From assembly GCA_037783415.1 (NCBI GenBank), contig JAZGTN010000177.1, positions 186,001-250,000 on the forward strand: 64,000 bases of DNA. Direction: 5' to 3'. A program made the translations under genes and the position numbers. Positions 26,066-39,996 of this stretch are shown here, in pieces. A model generated the notes under the pieces. That model saw only the letters and a program-made list of their open reading frames with translations, did no database searches and was not told the DNA's origin. This DNA is from Leptasterias polaris. Its lineage: Eukaryota; Echinodermata; Asteroidea; Forcipulatida; Asteriidae. How positions within the stretch are numbered: position 1 is the stretch's first letter; the number at the start of each line of letters is the position of its first letter.

Positions 26066-29065
26066 AAGAAACAGGGGTGTTGTGAACAAACTGGTTCATT
26101 CTGAGCGTATTCTGAGACGAAAAAAATTCAAACCCCTCAGAATGCGCTGAGATTAATTCTTTACTAAGAAACATGGGTGTACTGAACAAACTGGTTGATT
26201 CTGAGCGTATTCTGAGACGAAAAAAATTCAAACCCCTCAGAATGCGCTGAGATTAATTCTTTACTAAGAAACATGGGTGTACTGAACAAACTGGTTGATT
26301 CTGAGCGTATTCTGAGACGAAAAAAATTCAAACCCCTCAGAATGCGCTGAGATTAATTCTTTACTAAGAAACATGGGTGTACTGAACAAACTGGTTGATT
26401 CTGAGCGTATTCTGAGACGAAAAAAATTCAAACCCCTCAGAATGCGCTGAGATTAATTCTTTACTAAGAAACATGGGTGTACTGAACAAACTGGTTGATT
26501 CTGAGCGTATTCTGAGACGAAAAAAATTCAAACCCCTCAGAATGCGCTGAGATTAATTCTTTACTAAGAAACATGGGTGTACTGAACAAACTGGTTGATT
26601 CTGAGCGTATTCTGAGACGAAAAAAATTCAAACCCCTCAGAATGCGCTGAGATTAATTCTTTACTAAGAAACATGGGTGTACTGAACAAACTGGTTGATT
26701 CTGAGCGTATTCTGAGACGAAAAAAATTCAAACCCCTCAGAATGCGCTGAGATTAATTCTTTACTAAGAAACATGGGTGTACTGAACAAACTGGTTGATT
26801 CTGAGCGTATTCTGAGACGAAAAAAATTCAAACCCCTCAGAATGCGCTGAGATTAATTCTTTACTAAGAAACATGGGTGTACTGAACAAACTGGTTGATT
26901 CTGAGCGTATTCTGAGACGAAAAAAATTCAAACCCCTCAGAATGCGCTGAGATTAATTCTTTACTAAGAAACATGGGTGTACTGAACAAACTGGTTGATT
27001 CTGAGCGTATTCTGAGACGAAAAAAATTCAAACCCCTCAGAATGCGCTGAGATTAATTCTTTACTAAGAAACATGGGTGTACTGAACAAACTGGTTGATT
27101 CTGAGCGTATTCTGAGACGAAAAAAATTCAAACCCCTCAGAATGCGCTGAGATTAATTCTTTACTAAGAAACATGGGTGTACTGAACAAACTGGTTGATT
27201 CTGAGCGTGATCGGAGACGAAAAAAATTCAAACCCCTCAGAATGCGCTGAGATTAATTCTTTACTAAGAAACATGGGTGTACTGAACAAACTGGTTGATT
27301 CTGAGCGTATTCTGAGACGAAAAAAATTCAAACCCCTCAGAATGCGCTGAGATTAATTCTTTACTAAGAAACATGGGTGTACTGAACAAACTGGTTGATT
27401 CTGAGCGTGATCGGAGACGAAAAAAATTCAAACCCCTCAGAATGCGCTGAGATTAATTCTTTACTAAGAAACATGGGTGTACTGAACAAACTGGTTGATT
27501 CTGAGCGTATTCTGAGACGAAAAAAATTCAAACCCCTCAGAATGCGCTGAGATTAATTCTTTACTAAGAAACATGGGTGTACTGAACAAACTGGTTGATT
27601 CTGAGCGTATTCTGAGACGAAAAAAATTCAAACCCCTCAGAATGCGCTGAGATGAATTTTTTAATAAGAAACATGGGTGTACTGAACAAACTGGTTGATT
27701 CTGAGCGTATTCTGAGACGAAAAAAATTCAAACCCCTCAGAATGCGCTGAGATGAATTTTTTAATAAGAAACATGGGTGTACTGAACAAACTGGTTGATT
27801 CTGAGCGTATTCTGAGACGAAAAAAATTCAAACCCCTCAGAATGCGCTGAGATTAATTCTTTACTAAGAAACATGGGTGTACTGAACAAACTGGTTGATT
27901 CTGAGCGTGATCGGAGACGAAAAAAATTCAAACCCCTCAGAATGCGCTGAGATTAATTCTTTACTAAGAAACATGGGTGTACTGAACAAACTGGTTGATT
28001 CTGAGCGTATTCTGAGACGAAAAAAATTCAAACCCCTCAGAATGCGCTGAGATTAATTCTTTACTAAGAAACATGGGTGTACTGAACAAACTGGTTGATT
28101 CTGAGCGTATTCTGAGACGAAAAAAATTCAAACCCCTCAGAATGCGCTGAGATTAATTCTTTACTAAGAAACATGGGTGTACTGAACAAACTGGTTGATT
28201 CTGAGCGTATTCTGAGACGAAAAAAATTCAAACCCCTCAAAACGCGCTGAGATTAATTCTTTACTAAGAAACATGGGTGTACTGAACAAACTGGTTGATT
28301 CTGAGCGTATTCTGAGACGAAAAAAATTCAAACCCCTCAAAACGCGCTGAGATTAATTCTTTACTAAGAAACAAGGGTGTACTGAACAAACTGGTTGATT
28401 CTGAGCGTGATCGGAGACGAAAAAAATTCAAACCCCTCAAAACGCGCTGAGATTAATTCTTTACTAAGAAACATGGGTGTACTGAACAAACTGGTTAATT
28501 CTGAGCGTGATCGGAGACGAAAAAAATTCAAACCCCTCAAAACGCGCTGAGATTAATTCTTTACTAAGAAACATGGGTGTACTGAACAAACTGGTTGATT
28601 CTGAGCGTATTCTGAGACGAAAAAAATTCAAACCCCTCAGAATGCGCTGAGATTAATTCTTTACTAAGAAACATGGGTGAACTGAACAAACTGGTTGATT
28701 CTGAGCGTATTCTGAGACGAAAAAAATTCAAACCCCTCAGAATGCGCTGAGATTAATTCTTTACTAAGAAACATGGGTGTACTGAACAAACTGGTTGATT
28801 CTGAGCGTATTCTGAGACGAAAAAAATTCAAACCCCTCAGAATGCGCTGAGATTAATTCTTTACTAAGAAACATGGGTGTACTGAACAAACTGGTTGATT
28901 CTGAGCGTATTCTGAGACGAAAAAAATTCAAACCCCTCAGAATGCGCTGAGATGAATTTTTAAATAAGAAACAAGGGTGTACTGAACAAACTGGTTGATT
29001 CTGAGCGTATTCTGAGACGAAAAAAATTCAAACCCCTCAAAACGCGCTGAGATTAATTCTTTACT

Positions 29066-29171
29066 AAGAAACATGGGTGTAGGCCTACTGAACAAACTGG
29101 TTGATTCTGAGCGTATTCTGAGACGAAAAAAATTCAAACCCCTCAGAATGCGCTGAGATTAATTCTTTACT
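29066..29171 (+). repeat. 106-bp marker monomer, copy 4
   Basis: Same insertion; starts block S4. The TGTACTTAAC monomer follows. Confidence 0.93.
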
Positions 29172-31072
29172 AAGAAACATGGGTGTACTTAACAAACTGG
29201 TTGATTCTGAGCGTATTCTGAGACGAAAAAAATTCAAACCCCTCAGAATGCGCTGAGATTAATTCTTTACTAAGAAACATGGGTGTACTGAACAAACTGG
29301 TTGATTCTGAGCGTATTCTGAGACGAAAAAAATTCAAACCCCTCAGAATGCGCTGAGATTAATTCTTTACTAAGAAACATGGGTGTACTGAACAAACTGG
29401 TTGATTCTGAGCGTGATCGGAGACGAAAAAAAATTCAAACCCCTCAGAATTCGCTGAGATTAATTCTTTACTAAGAAACAAGGGTGTACTGAACAAACTG
29501 GTTGATTCTGAGCGTATTCTGAGACGAAAAAAATTCAAACCCCTCAGAATGCGCTGAGATGAATTTTTTAATAAGAAACAAGGGTGTACTGAACAAACTG
29601 GTTGATTCTGAGCGTGATCGGAGACGAAAAAAATTCAAACCCCTCAAAACGCGCTGAGATTAATTCTTTACTAAGAAACATGGGTGTACTGAACAAACTG
29701 GTTGATTCTGAGCGTATTCTGAGACGAAAAAAATTCAAACCCCTCAGAATGCGCTGAGATTAATTCTTTACTAAGAAACATGGGTGTACTGAACAAACTG
29801 GTTGATTCTGAGCGTATTCTGAGACGAAAAAAATTCAAACCCCTCAGAATGCGCTGAGATTAATTCTTTACTAAGAAACATGGGTGTACTGAACAAACTG
29901 GTTGATTCTGAGCGTATTCTGAGACGAAAAAAATTCAAACCCCTCAGAATGCGCTGAGATTAATTCTTTACTAAGAAACATGGGTGTACTGAACAAACTG
30001 GTTGATTCTGAGCGTATTCTGAGACGAAAAAAATTCAAACCCCTCAGAATGCGCTGAGATTAATTCTTTACTAAGAAACATGGGTGTACTGAACAAACTG
30101 GTTGATTCTGAGCGTATTCTGAGACGAAAAAAATTCAAACCCCTCAGAATGCGCTGAGATTAATTCTTTACTAAGAAACATGGGTGTACTGAACAAACTG
30201 GTTGATTCTGAGCGTATTCTGAGACGAAAAAAATTCAAACCCCTCAAAACGCGCTGAGATTAATTCTTTACTAAGAAACATGGGTGTACTGAACAAACTG
30301 GTTGATTCTGAGCGTATTCTGAGACGAAAAAAATTCAAACCCCTCAAAACGCGCTGAGATTAATTCTTTACTAAGAAACAAGGGTGTACTGAACAAACTG
30401 GTTGATTCTGAGCGTGATCGGAGACGAAAAAAATTCAAACCCCTCAAAACGCGCTGAGATTAATTCTTTACTAAGAAACATGGGTGTACTGAACAAACTG
30501 GTTAATTCTGAGCGTGATCGGAGACGAAAAAAATTCAAACCCCTCAAAACGCGCTGAGATTAATTCTTTACTAAGAAACATGGGTGTACTGAACAAACTG
30601 GTTGATTCTGAGCGTATTCTGAGACGAAAAAAATTCAAACCCCTCAGAATGCGCTGAGATTAATTCTTTACTAAGAAACATGGGTGAACTGAACAAACTG
30701 GTTGATTCTGAGCGTATTCTGAGACGAAAAAAATTCAAACCCCTCAGAATGCGCTGAGATTAATTCTTTACTAAGAAACATGGGTGTACTGAACAAACTG
30801 GTTGATTCTGAGCGTATTCTGAGACGAAAAAAATTCAAACCCCTCAGAATGCGCTGAGATTAATTCTTTACTAAGAAACATGGGTGTACTGAACAAACTG
30901 GTTGATTCTGAGCGTATTCTGAGACGAAAAAAATTCAAACCCCTCAGAATGCGCTGAGATGAATTTTTAAATAAGAAACAAGGGTGTACTGAACAAACTG
31001 GTTGATTCTGAGCGTATTCTGAGACGAAAAAAATTCAAACCCCTCAAAACGCGCTGAGATTAATTCTTTACT
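29066..31072. repeat. Higher-order block S4 (2007 bp, no composite unit)
   Basis: This short block is bounded by 106-bp markers at 29066 and 31073. It holds a 101-bp GAATTC monomer, plain monomers, then the CTCAAAACGC pair, ACAAG/GATCGG, GGTTAATT and GGTGAACTG monomers in the same order as the end of S3. The period of 2007 equals 20 monomers plus 6 bp (106-mer) plus 1 bp (101-mer). It looks like a 20-monomer tandem duplication of the S3/S4 junction region that arose without a composite unit. Confidence 0.82.
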
Positions 31073-31178
31073 AAGAAACATGGGTGTAGGCCTACTGAAC
31101 AAACTGGTTGATTCTGAGCGTATTCTGAGACGAAAAAAATTCAAACCCCTCAGAATGCGCTGAGATTAATTCTTTACT
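31073..31178 (+). repeat. 106-bp marker monomer, copy 5
   Basis: Same insertion, 2007 bp after copy 4. It is the last marker directly followed by the TGTACTTAAC monomer. Confidence 0.93.
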
Positions 31179-34100
31179 AAGAAACATGGGTGTACTTAAC
31201 AAACTGGTTGATTCTGAGCGTATTCTGAGACGAAAAAAATTCAAACCCCTCAGAATGCGCTGAGATTAATTCTTTACTAAGAAACATGGGTGTACTGAAC
31301 AAACTGGTTGATTCTGAGCGTATTCTGAGACGAAAAAAATTCAAACCCCTCAGAATGCGCTGAGATTAATTCTTTACTAAGAAACATGGGTGTACTGAAC
31401 AAACTGGTTGATTCTGAGCGTGATCGGAGACGAAAAAAAATTCAAACCCCTCAGAATTCGCTGAGATTAATTCTTTACTAAGAAACAAGGGTGTACTGAA
31501 CAAACTGGTTGATTCTGAGCGTATTCTGAGACGAAAAAAATTCAAACCCCTCAGAATGCGCTGAGATGAATTTTTTAATAAGAAACAAGGGTGTACTGAA
31601 CAAACTGGTTGATTCTGAGCGTGATCGGAGACGAAAAAAATTCAAACCCCTCAAAACGCGCTGAGATTAATTCTTTACTAAGAAACAAGGGTGTACTGAA
31701 CAAACTGGTTGATTCTGAGCGTATTCTGAGACGAAAAAAATTCAAACCCCTCAGAATGCGCTGAGATGAATTTTTTAATAAGAAACAAGGGTGTACTGAA
31801 CAAACTGGTTGATTCTGAGCGTATTCTGAGACGAAAAAAAATTCAAACCCCTCAGAATGCGCTGAGATTAATTCATTACTAAGAAACATGGGTGTACTGA
31901 ACAAACAGGTTGATTCTGAGCGTATTCTGAGACGAAAAAAATTCAAACCCCTCAGAATGCGCTGAGATTAATTCTTTACTAAGAAACATGGGTGTACTGA
32001 ACAAACTGGTTGATTCTGAGCGTGATCGGAGACGAAAAAAATTCAAACCCCTCAGAATTCGCTGAGATTAATTCGTTACTAAGAAACATGGGTGTACTGA
32101 ACAAACTGGTTGATTCTGAGCGTATTCTGAGACGAAAAAAATTCAAACCCCTCAGAATGCGCTGAGATGAATTTTTTAATAAGAAACAAGGGTGTACTGA
32201 ACAAACTGGTTGATTCTGAGCGTGATCGGAGACGAAAAAAATTCAAACCCCTCAAAACGCATTGAGATTAATTCTTTACTAAGAAACATGGGTGTACTGA
32301 ACAAACTGGTTGATTCTGAGCGTATTCTGAGACGAAAAAAATTCAAACCCCTCAGAATGCGCTGAGATTAATTCTTTACTAAGAAACATGGGTGTACTGA
32401 ACAAACTGGTTGATTCTGAGCGTATTCTGAGACGAAAAAAATTCAAACCCCTCAGAATGCGCTGAGATTAATTCTTTACTAAGAAACATGGGTGTACTGA
32501 ACAAACTGGTTGATTCTGAGCGTATTCTGAGACGAAAAAAATTCAAACCCCTCAGAATGCGCTGAGATTAATTCTTTACTAAGAAACATGGGTGTACTGA
32601 ACAAACTGGTTGATTCTGAGCGTATTCTGAGACGAAAAAAATTCAAACCCCTCAAAACGCGCTGAGATTAATTCTTTACTAAGAAACAAGGGTGTACTGA
32701 ACAAACTGGTTGATTCTGAGCGTGATCGGAGACGAAAAAAATTCAAACCGCTCAAAACGCGCTGAGATTAATTCTTTACTAAGAAACATGGGTGTACTGA
32801 ACAAACTGGTTAATTCTGAGCGTGATCGGAGACGAAAAAAATTCAAACCCCTCAAAACGCGCTGAGATTAATTCTTTACTAAGAAACATGGGTGTACTGA
32901 ACAAACTGGTTGATTCTGAGCGTATTCTGAGACGAAAAAAATTCAAACCCCTCAGAATGCGCTGAGATTAATTCTTTACTAAGAAACATGGGTGTACTGA
33001 ACAAACTGGTTGATTCTGAGCGTATTCTGAGACGAAAAAAATTCAAACCCCTCAGAATGCGCTGAGATTAATTCTTTACTAAGAAACATGGGTGTACTGA
33101 ACAAACTGGTTGATTCTGAGCGTATTCTGAGACGAAAAAAATTCAAACCCCTCAGAATGCGCTGAGATTAATTCTTTACTAAGAAACATGGGTGTACTGA
33201 ACAAACTGGTTGATTCTGAGCGTATTCTGAGACGAAAAAAATTCAAACCCCTCAGAATGCGCTGAGATTAATTCTTTACTAAGAAACATGGGTGTACTGA
33301 ACAAACTGGTTGATTCTGAGCGTGATCGGAGACGAAAAAAATTCAAACCCCTCAGAATTCGCTGAGATTAATTCGTTACTAAGAAACATGGGTGTACTGA
33401 ACAAACTGGTTGATTCTGAGCGTATTCTGAGACGAAAAAAATTCAAACCCCTCAGAATGCGCTGAGATGAATTTTTTAATAAGAAACAAGGGTGTACTGA
33501 ACAAACTGGTTGATTCTGAGCGTGATCGGAGACGAAAAAAATTCAAACCCCTCAAAACGCATTGAGATTAATTCTTTACTAAGAAACATGGGTGTACTGA
33601 ACAAACTGGTTGATTCTGAGCGTATTCTGAGACGAAAAAAATTCAAACCCCTCAGAATGCGCTGAGATTAATTCTTTACTAAGAAACATGGGTGTACTGA
33701 ACAAACTGGTTGATTCTGAGCGTATTCTGAGACGAAAAAAATTCAAACCCCTCAGAATGCGCTGAGATTAATTCTTTACTAAGAAACATGGGTGTACTGA
33801 ACAAACTGGTTGATTCTGAGCGTATTCTGAGACGAAAAAAATTCAAACCCCTCAGAATGCGCTGAGATTAATTCTTTACTAAGAAACATGGGTGTACTGA
33901 ACAAACTGGTTGATTCTGAGCGTATTCTGAGACGAAAAAAATTCAAACCCCTCAGAATGCGCTGAGATTAATTCTTTACTAAGAAACATGGGTGTACTGA
34001 ACAAACTGGTTGATTCTGAGCGTATTCTGAGACGAAAAAAATTCAAACCCCTCAGAATGCGCTGAGATTAATTCTTTACTAAGAAACATGGGTGTACTGA

Positions 34101-34480
34101 ACAAACTGGTTGATTCTGAGCGTATTCTGAGACGAAAAAAATTCAAACCCCTCAAAACGCGCTGAGATTAATTCTTTACTAAGAAACATGGGTGTACTGA
34201 ACAAACTGGTTGATTCTGAGCGTATTCTGAGACGAAAAAAATTCAAACCCCTCAAAACGCGCTGAGATTAATTCTTTACTAAGAAACAAGGGTGTACTGA
34301 ACAAACTGGTTGATTCTGAGCGTGATCGGAGACGAAAAAAATTCAAACCCCTCAAAACGCGCTGAGATTAATTCTTTACTAAGAAACATGGGTGTACTGA
34401 ACAAACTGGTTAATTCTGAGCGTATTCTGAGACGAAAAAAATTCAAACCCCTCAAAACGCGCTGAGATTAATTCTTTACT
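31073..34480. repeat. Higher-order block S5 (3408 bp, right-family array)
   Basis: This begins like S4, then switches to right-family variants: ATTCATTACT (near 31871), ACAAACAGGT (near 31901), ATTCGTTACT with GAATTCGCTGAG (near 32050 and 33350), and CTCAAAACGCATTGAG (near 32251 and 33551). The last two recur exactly 1300 bp apart, which shows an internal 13-monomer duplication. The block contains no composite unit and no genes. Confidence 0.82.
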
Positions 34481-36788
34481 AAGAAACATGGGTGTAGGCC
34501 TACTGAACAAACTGGTTGATTCTGAGCGTATTCTGAGACGAAAAAAATTCAAACCCCTCAGAATGCGCTGAGATTAATTCTTTACTAAGAAACATGGGTG
34601 TACTGAACAAACTGGTTGATTCTGAGCGTATTCTGAGACGAAAAAAATTCAAACCCCTCAGAATGCGCTGAGATTAATTCTTTACTAAGAAACATGGGTG
34701 TACTGAACAAACTGGTTGATTCTGAGCGTATTCTGAGACGAAAAAAATTCAAACCCCTCAGAATGCGCTGAGATTAATTCTTTACTAAGAAACATGGGTG
34801 TACTGAACAAACTGGTTGATTCTGAGCGTGATCGGAGACGAAAAAAAATTCAAACCCCTCAGAATTCGCTGAGATTAATTCTTTACTAAGAAACAAGGGT
34901 GTACTGAACAAACTGGTTGATTCTGAGCGTATTCTGAGACGAAAAAAATTCAAACCCCTCAGAATGCGCTGAGATGAATTTTTTAATAAGAAACAAGGGT
35001 GTACTGAACAAACTGGTTGATTCTGAGCGTGATCGGAGACGAAAAAAATTCAAACCCCTCAAAACGCGCTGAGATTAATTCTTTACTAAGAAACAAGGGT
35101 GTACTGAACAAACTGGTTGATTCTGAGCGTATTCTGAGACGAAAAAAATTCAAACCCCTCAGAATGCGCTGAGATGAATTTTTTAATAAGAAACAAGGGT
35201 GTACTGAACAAACTGGTTGATTCTGAGCGTATTCTGAGACGAAAAAAAATTCAAACCCCTCAGAATGCGCTGAGATTAATTCTTTACTAAGAAACATGGG
35301 TGTACTGAACAAACTGGTTGATTCTGAGCGTATTCTGAGACGAAAAAAATTCAAACCCCTCAGAATGCGCTGAGATTAATTCTTTACTAAGAAACATGGG
35401 TGTACTGAACAAACTGGTTGATTCTGAGCGTATTCTGAGACGAAAAAAATTCAAACCCCTCAGAATGCGCTGAGATTAATTCTTTACTAAGAAACATGGG
35501 TGTACTGAACAAACTGGTTGATTCTGAGCGTATTCTGAGACGAAAAAAATTCAAACCCCTCAGAATGCGCTGAGATTAATTCTTTACTAAGAAACATGGG
35601 TGTACTGAACAAACTGCTTGATTCTGAGCGTATTCTGAGACGAAAAAAATTCAAACCCCTCAGAATGCGCTGAGATTAATTCTTTACTAAGAAACATGGG
35701 TGTACTGAACAAACTGGTTGATTCTGAGCGTGATCGGAGACGAAAAAAATTCAAACCCCTCAGAATGCGCTGAGATTAATTCTTTACTAAGAAAAATGGG
35801 TGTACTGAACAAACTGGTTGATTCTGAGCGTATTCTGAGACGAAAAAAATTCAAACCCCTCAGAATGCGCTGAGATTAATTCTTTACTAAGAAACATGGG
35901 TGTACTGAACAAACTGGTTGATTCTGAGCGTATTCTGAGACGAAAAAAATTCAAACCCCTCAGAATGCGCTGAGATTAATTCTTTACTAAGAAACATGGG
36001 TGTACTGAACAAACTGGTTGATTCTGAGCGTATTCTGAGACGAAAAAAATTCAAACCCCTCAGAATGCGCTGAGATTAATTCTTTACTAAGAAACATGGG
36101 TGTACTGAACAAACTGGTTGATTCTGAGCGTATTCTGAGACGAAAAAAATTCAAACCCCTCAGAATGCGCTGAGATTAATTCTTTACTAAGAAACATGGG
36201 TGTACTGAACAAACTGGTTGATTCTGAGCGTATTCTGAGACGAAAAAAATTCAAACCCCTCAGAATGCGCTGAGATTAATTCTTTACTAAGAAACATGGG
36301 TGTACTGAACAAACTGGTTGATTCTGAGCGTATTCTGAGACGAAAAAAATTCAAACCCCTCAGAATGCGCTGAGATTAATTCTTTACTAAGAAACATGGG
36401 TGTACTGAACAAACTGGTTGATTCTGAGCGTATTCTGAAACGAAAAAAATTCAAACCCCTCAGAATGCGCTGAGATTAATTCTTTACTAAGAAACATGGG
36501 TGTACTGAACAAACTGGTTGATTCTGAGCGTATTCTGAGACGAAAAAAATTCAAACCCCTCAGAATGCGCTGAGATTAATTCTTTACTAAGAAACATGGG
36601 TGTACTTAACAAACTGGTTGATTCTGAGCGTATTCTGAGACGAAAAAAATTCAAACCCCTCAGAATGCGCTGAGATTAATTCTTTACTAAGAAACATGGG
36701 TGTACTGAACAAACTGGTTGATTCTGAGCGTATTCTGAGACGAAAAAAATTCAAACCCCTCAGAATGCGCTGAGATTAATTCTTTACT
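31379..36788. repeat. 5410-bp duplication unit, first copy
   Basis: The unit begins with the 101-bp GAATTC monomer at 31379 and is matched by the sequence starting at 36789. Shared landmarks at +5410 bp are the ATTCATTACT/ACAAACAGGT monomers, both ATTCGTTACT monomers, the single AAACCGCTC variant, the 106-bp marker (34481 and 39891) and GAAAAATGGG (35795 and 41205). The match is lost around 42.0 kb, where the second copy has GCTTGATT instead of TGTACTTAAC and then runs into composite unit 42399. Confidence 0.8.
34481..34586 (+). repeat. 106-bp marker monomer, copy 6 (right-family flanks)
   Basis: Same insertion. Here it directly follows a monomer with GGTTAATTCTGAGCGTATT and is not followed by TGTACTTAAC. 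The four or so monomers that normally separate GGTTAATT from the marker are missing. Confidence 0.92.
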
Positions 36789-39700
36789 AAGAAACATGGG
36801 TGTACTGAACAAACTGGTTGATTCTGAGCGTGATCGGAGACGAAAAAAAATTCAAACCCCTCAGAATTCGCTGAGATTAATTCTTTACTAAGAAACAAGG
36901 GTGTACTGAACAAACTGGTTGATTCTGAGCGTATTCTGAGACGAAAAAAATTCAAACCCCTCAGAATGCGCTGAGATGAATTTTTTAATAAGAAACAAGG
37001 GTGTACTGAACAAACTGGTTGATTCTGAGCGTGATCGGAGACGAAAAAAATTCAAACCCCTCAAAACGCGCTGAGATTAATTCTTTACTAAGAAACAAGG
37101 GTGTACTGAACAAACTGGTTGATTCTGAGCGTATTCTGAGACGAAAAAAATTCAAACCCCTCAGAATGCGCTGAGATGAATTTTTTAATAAGAAACAAGG
37201 GTGTACTGAACAAACTGGTTGATTCTGAGCGTATTCTGAGACGAAAAAAAATTCAAACCCCTCAGAATGCGCTGAGATTAATTCATTACTAAGAAACATG
37301 GGTGTACTGAACAAACAGGTTGATTCTGAGCGTATTCTGAGACGAAAAAAATTCAAACCCCTCAGAATGCGCTGAGATTAATTCTTTACTAAGAAACATG
37401 GGTGTACTGAACAAACTGGTTGATTCTGAGCGTGATCGGAGACGAAAAAAATTCAAACCCCTCAGAATTCGCTGAGATTAATTCGTTACTAAGAAACATG
37501 GGTGTACTGAACAAACTGGTTGATTCTGAGCGTATTCTGAGACGAAAAAAATTCAAACCCCTCAGAATGCGCTGAGATGAATTTTTTAATAAGAAACAAG
37601 GGTGTACTGAACAAACTGGTTGATTCTGAGCGTGATCGGAGACGAAAAAAATTCAAACCCCTCAAAACGCATTGAGATTAATTCTTTACTAAGAAACATG
37701 GGTGTACTGAACAAACTGGTTGATTCTGAGCGTATTCTGAGACGAAAAAAATTCAAACCCCTCAGAATGCGCTGAGATTAATTCTTTACTAAGAAACATG
37801 GGTGTACTGAACAAACTGGTTGATTCTGAGCGTATTCTGAGACGAAAAAAATTCAAACCCCTCAGAATGCGCTGAGATTAATTCTTTACTAAGAAACATG
37901 GGTGTACTGAACAAACTGGTTGATTCTGAGCGTATTCTGAGACGAAAAAAATTCAAACCCCTCAGAATGCGCTGAGATTAATTCTTTACTAAGAAACATG
38001 GGTGTACTGAACAAACTGGTTGATTCTGAGCGTATTCTGAGACGAAAAAAATTCAAACCCCTCAAAACGCGCTGAGATTAATTCTTTACTAAGAAACAAG
38101 GGTGTACTGAACAAACTGGTTGATTCTGAGCGTGATCGGAGACGAAAAAAATTCAAACCGCTCAAAACGCGCTGAGATTAATTCTTTACTAAGAAACATG
38201 GGTGTACTGAACAAACTGGTTAATTCTGAGCGTGATCGGAGACGAAAAAAATTCAAACCCCTCAAAACGCGCTGAGATTAATTCTTTACTAAGAAACATG
38301 GGTGTACTGAACAAACTGGTTGATTCTGAGCGTATTCTGAGACGAAAAAAATTCAAACCCCTCAGAATGCGCTGAGATTAATTCTTTACTAAGAAACATG
38401 GGTGTACTGAACAAACTGGTTGATTCTGAGCGTATTCTGAGACGAAAAAAATTCAAACCCCTCAGAATGCGCTGAGATTAATTCTTTACTAAGAAACATG
38501 GGTGTACTGAACAAACTGGTTGATTCTGAGCGTATTCTGAGACGAAAAAAATTCAAACCCCTCAGAATGCGCTGAGATTAATTCTTTACTAAGAAACATG
38601 GGTGTACTGAACAAACTGGTTGATTCTGAGCGTATTCTGAGACGAAAAAAATTCAAACCCCTCAGAATGCGCTGAGATTAATTCTTTACTAAGAAACATG
38701 GGTGTACTGAACAAACTGGTTGATTCTGAGCGTGATCGGAGACGAAAAAAATTCAAACCCCTCAGAATTCGCTGAGATTAATTCGTTACTAAGAAACATG
38801 GGTGTACTGAACAAACTGGTTGATTCTGAGCGTATTCTGAGACGAAAAAAATTCAAACCCCTCAGAATGCGCTGAGATGAATTTTTTAATAAGAAACAAG
38901 GGTGTACTGAACAAACTGGTTGATTCTGAGCGTGATCGGAGACGAAAAAAATTCAAACCCCTCAAAACGCATTGAGATTAATTCTTTACTAAGAAACATG
39001 GGTGTACTGAACAAACTGGTTGATTCTGAGCGTATTCTGAGACGAAAAAAATTCAAACCCCTCAGAATGCGCTGAGATTAATTCTTTACTAAGAAACATG
39101 GGTGTACTGAACAAACTGGTTGATTCTGAGCGTATTCTGAGACGAAAAAAATTCAAACCCCTCAGAATGCGCTGAGATTAATTCTTTACTAAGAAACATG
39201 GGTGTACTGAACAAACTGGTTGATTCTGAGCGTATTCTGAGACGAAAAAAATTCAAACCCCTCAGAATGCGCTGAGATTAATTCTTTACTAAGAAACATG
39301 GGTGTACTGAACAAACTGGTTGATTCTGAGCGTATTCTGAGACGAAAAAAATTCAAACCCCTCAGAATGCGCTGAGATTAATTCTTTACTAAGAAACATG
39401 GGTGTACTGAACAAACTGGTTGATTCTGAGCGTATTCTGAGACGAAAAAAATTCAAACCCCTCAGAATGCGCTGAGATTAATTCTTTACTAAGAAACATG
39501 GGTGTACTGAACAAACTGGTTGATTCTGAGCGTATTCTGAGACGAAAAAAATTCAAACCCCTCAAAACGCGCTGAGATTAATTCTTTACTAAGAAACATG
39601 GGTGTACTGAACAAACTGGTTGATTCTGAGCGTATTCTGAGACGAAAAAAATTCAAACCCCTCAAAACGCGCTGAGATTAATTCTTTACTAAGAAACAAG

Positions 39701-39890
39701 GGTGTACTGAACAAACTGGTTGATTCTGAGCGTGATCGGAGACGAAAAAAATTCAAACCCCTCAAAACGCGCTGAGATTAATTCTTTACTAAGAAACATG
39801 GGTGTACTGAACAAACTGGTTAATTCTGAGCGTATTCTGAGACGAAAAAAATTCAAACCCCTCAAAACGCGCTGAGATTAATTCTTTACT
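34481..39890. repeat. Higher-order block S6 (5410 bp)
   Basis: The block is bounded by 106-bp markers at 34481 and 39891. It holds a GCTTGATT monomer near 35616, a GAAAAATGGG variant at 35795, a TGTACTTAAC monomer near 36601, then a second copy of the S5-type array (ATTCATTACT, ATTCGTTACT and CATTGAG variants) at +5410 bp from the first. There are no composite units and no genes. Confidence 0.82.
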
Positions 39891-39996
39891 AAGAAACATG
39901 GGTGTAGGCCTACTGAACAAACTGGTTGATTCTGAGCGTATTCTGAGACGAAAAAAATTCAAACCCCTCAGAATGCGCTGAGATTAATTCTTTACT
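39891..39996 (+). repeat. 106-bp marker monomer, copy 7
   Basis: Same insertion with right-family flanks; 5410 bp after copy 6. Confidence 0.92.

Larger units (their letters stand above)
18456..29065. repeat. Higher-order block S3 (10610 bp)
   Basis: This block resembles S1 and S2 but is rearranged. Composite units are at 20962, 22630 and 25698, with spacings of 1668 and 3068 bp. The only 99-bp monomer I found (19163-19261, one A lost from the A-tract) lies here. A chimeric monomer at 22430-22529 precedes the second unit. Between the second and third units a 600-bp duplication is marked by GATGAATTTTTTAAT doublets near 24285/24385 and 24885/24985. There are no genes. Confidence 0.82.

Noticed and set aside
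31575..31946. Minus-strand open frames of 61-123 codons, recurring at fixed places (for example 31575, 34983, 36985, 40393, 46031, 49439, 55077)
   Set aside because: They arise where monomer length variants keep one frame open for a few monomers. The translation is the satellite read in rotating frames, and the same frames close in most other monomers. There is no domain, no sign of start context and no codon-level conservation.
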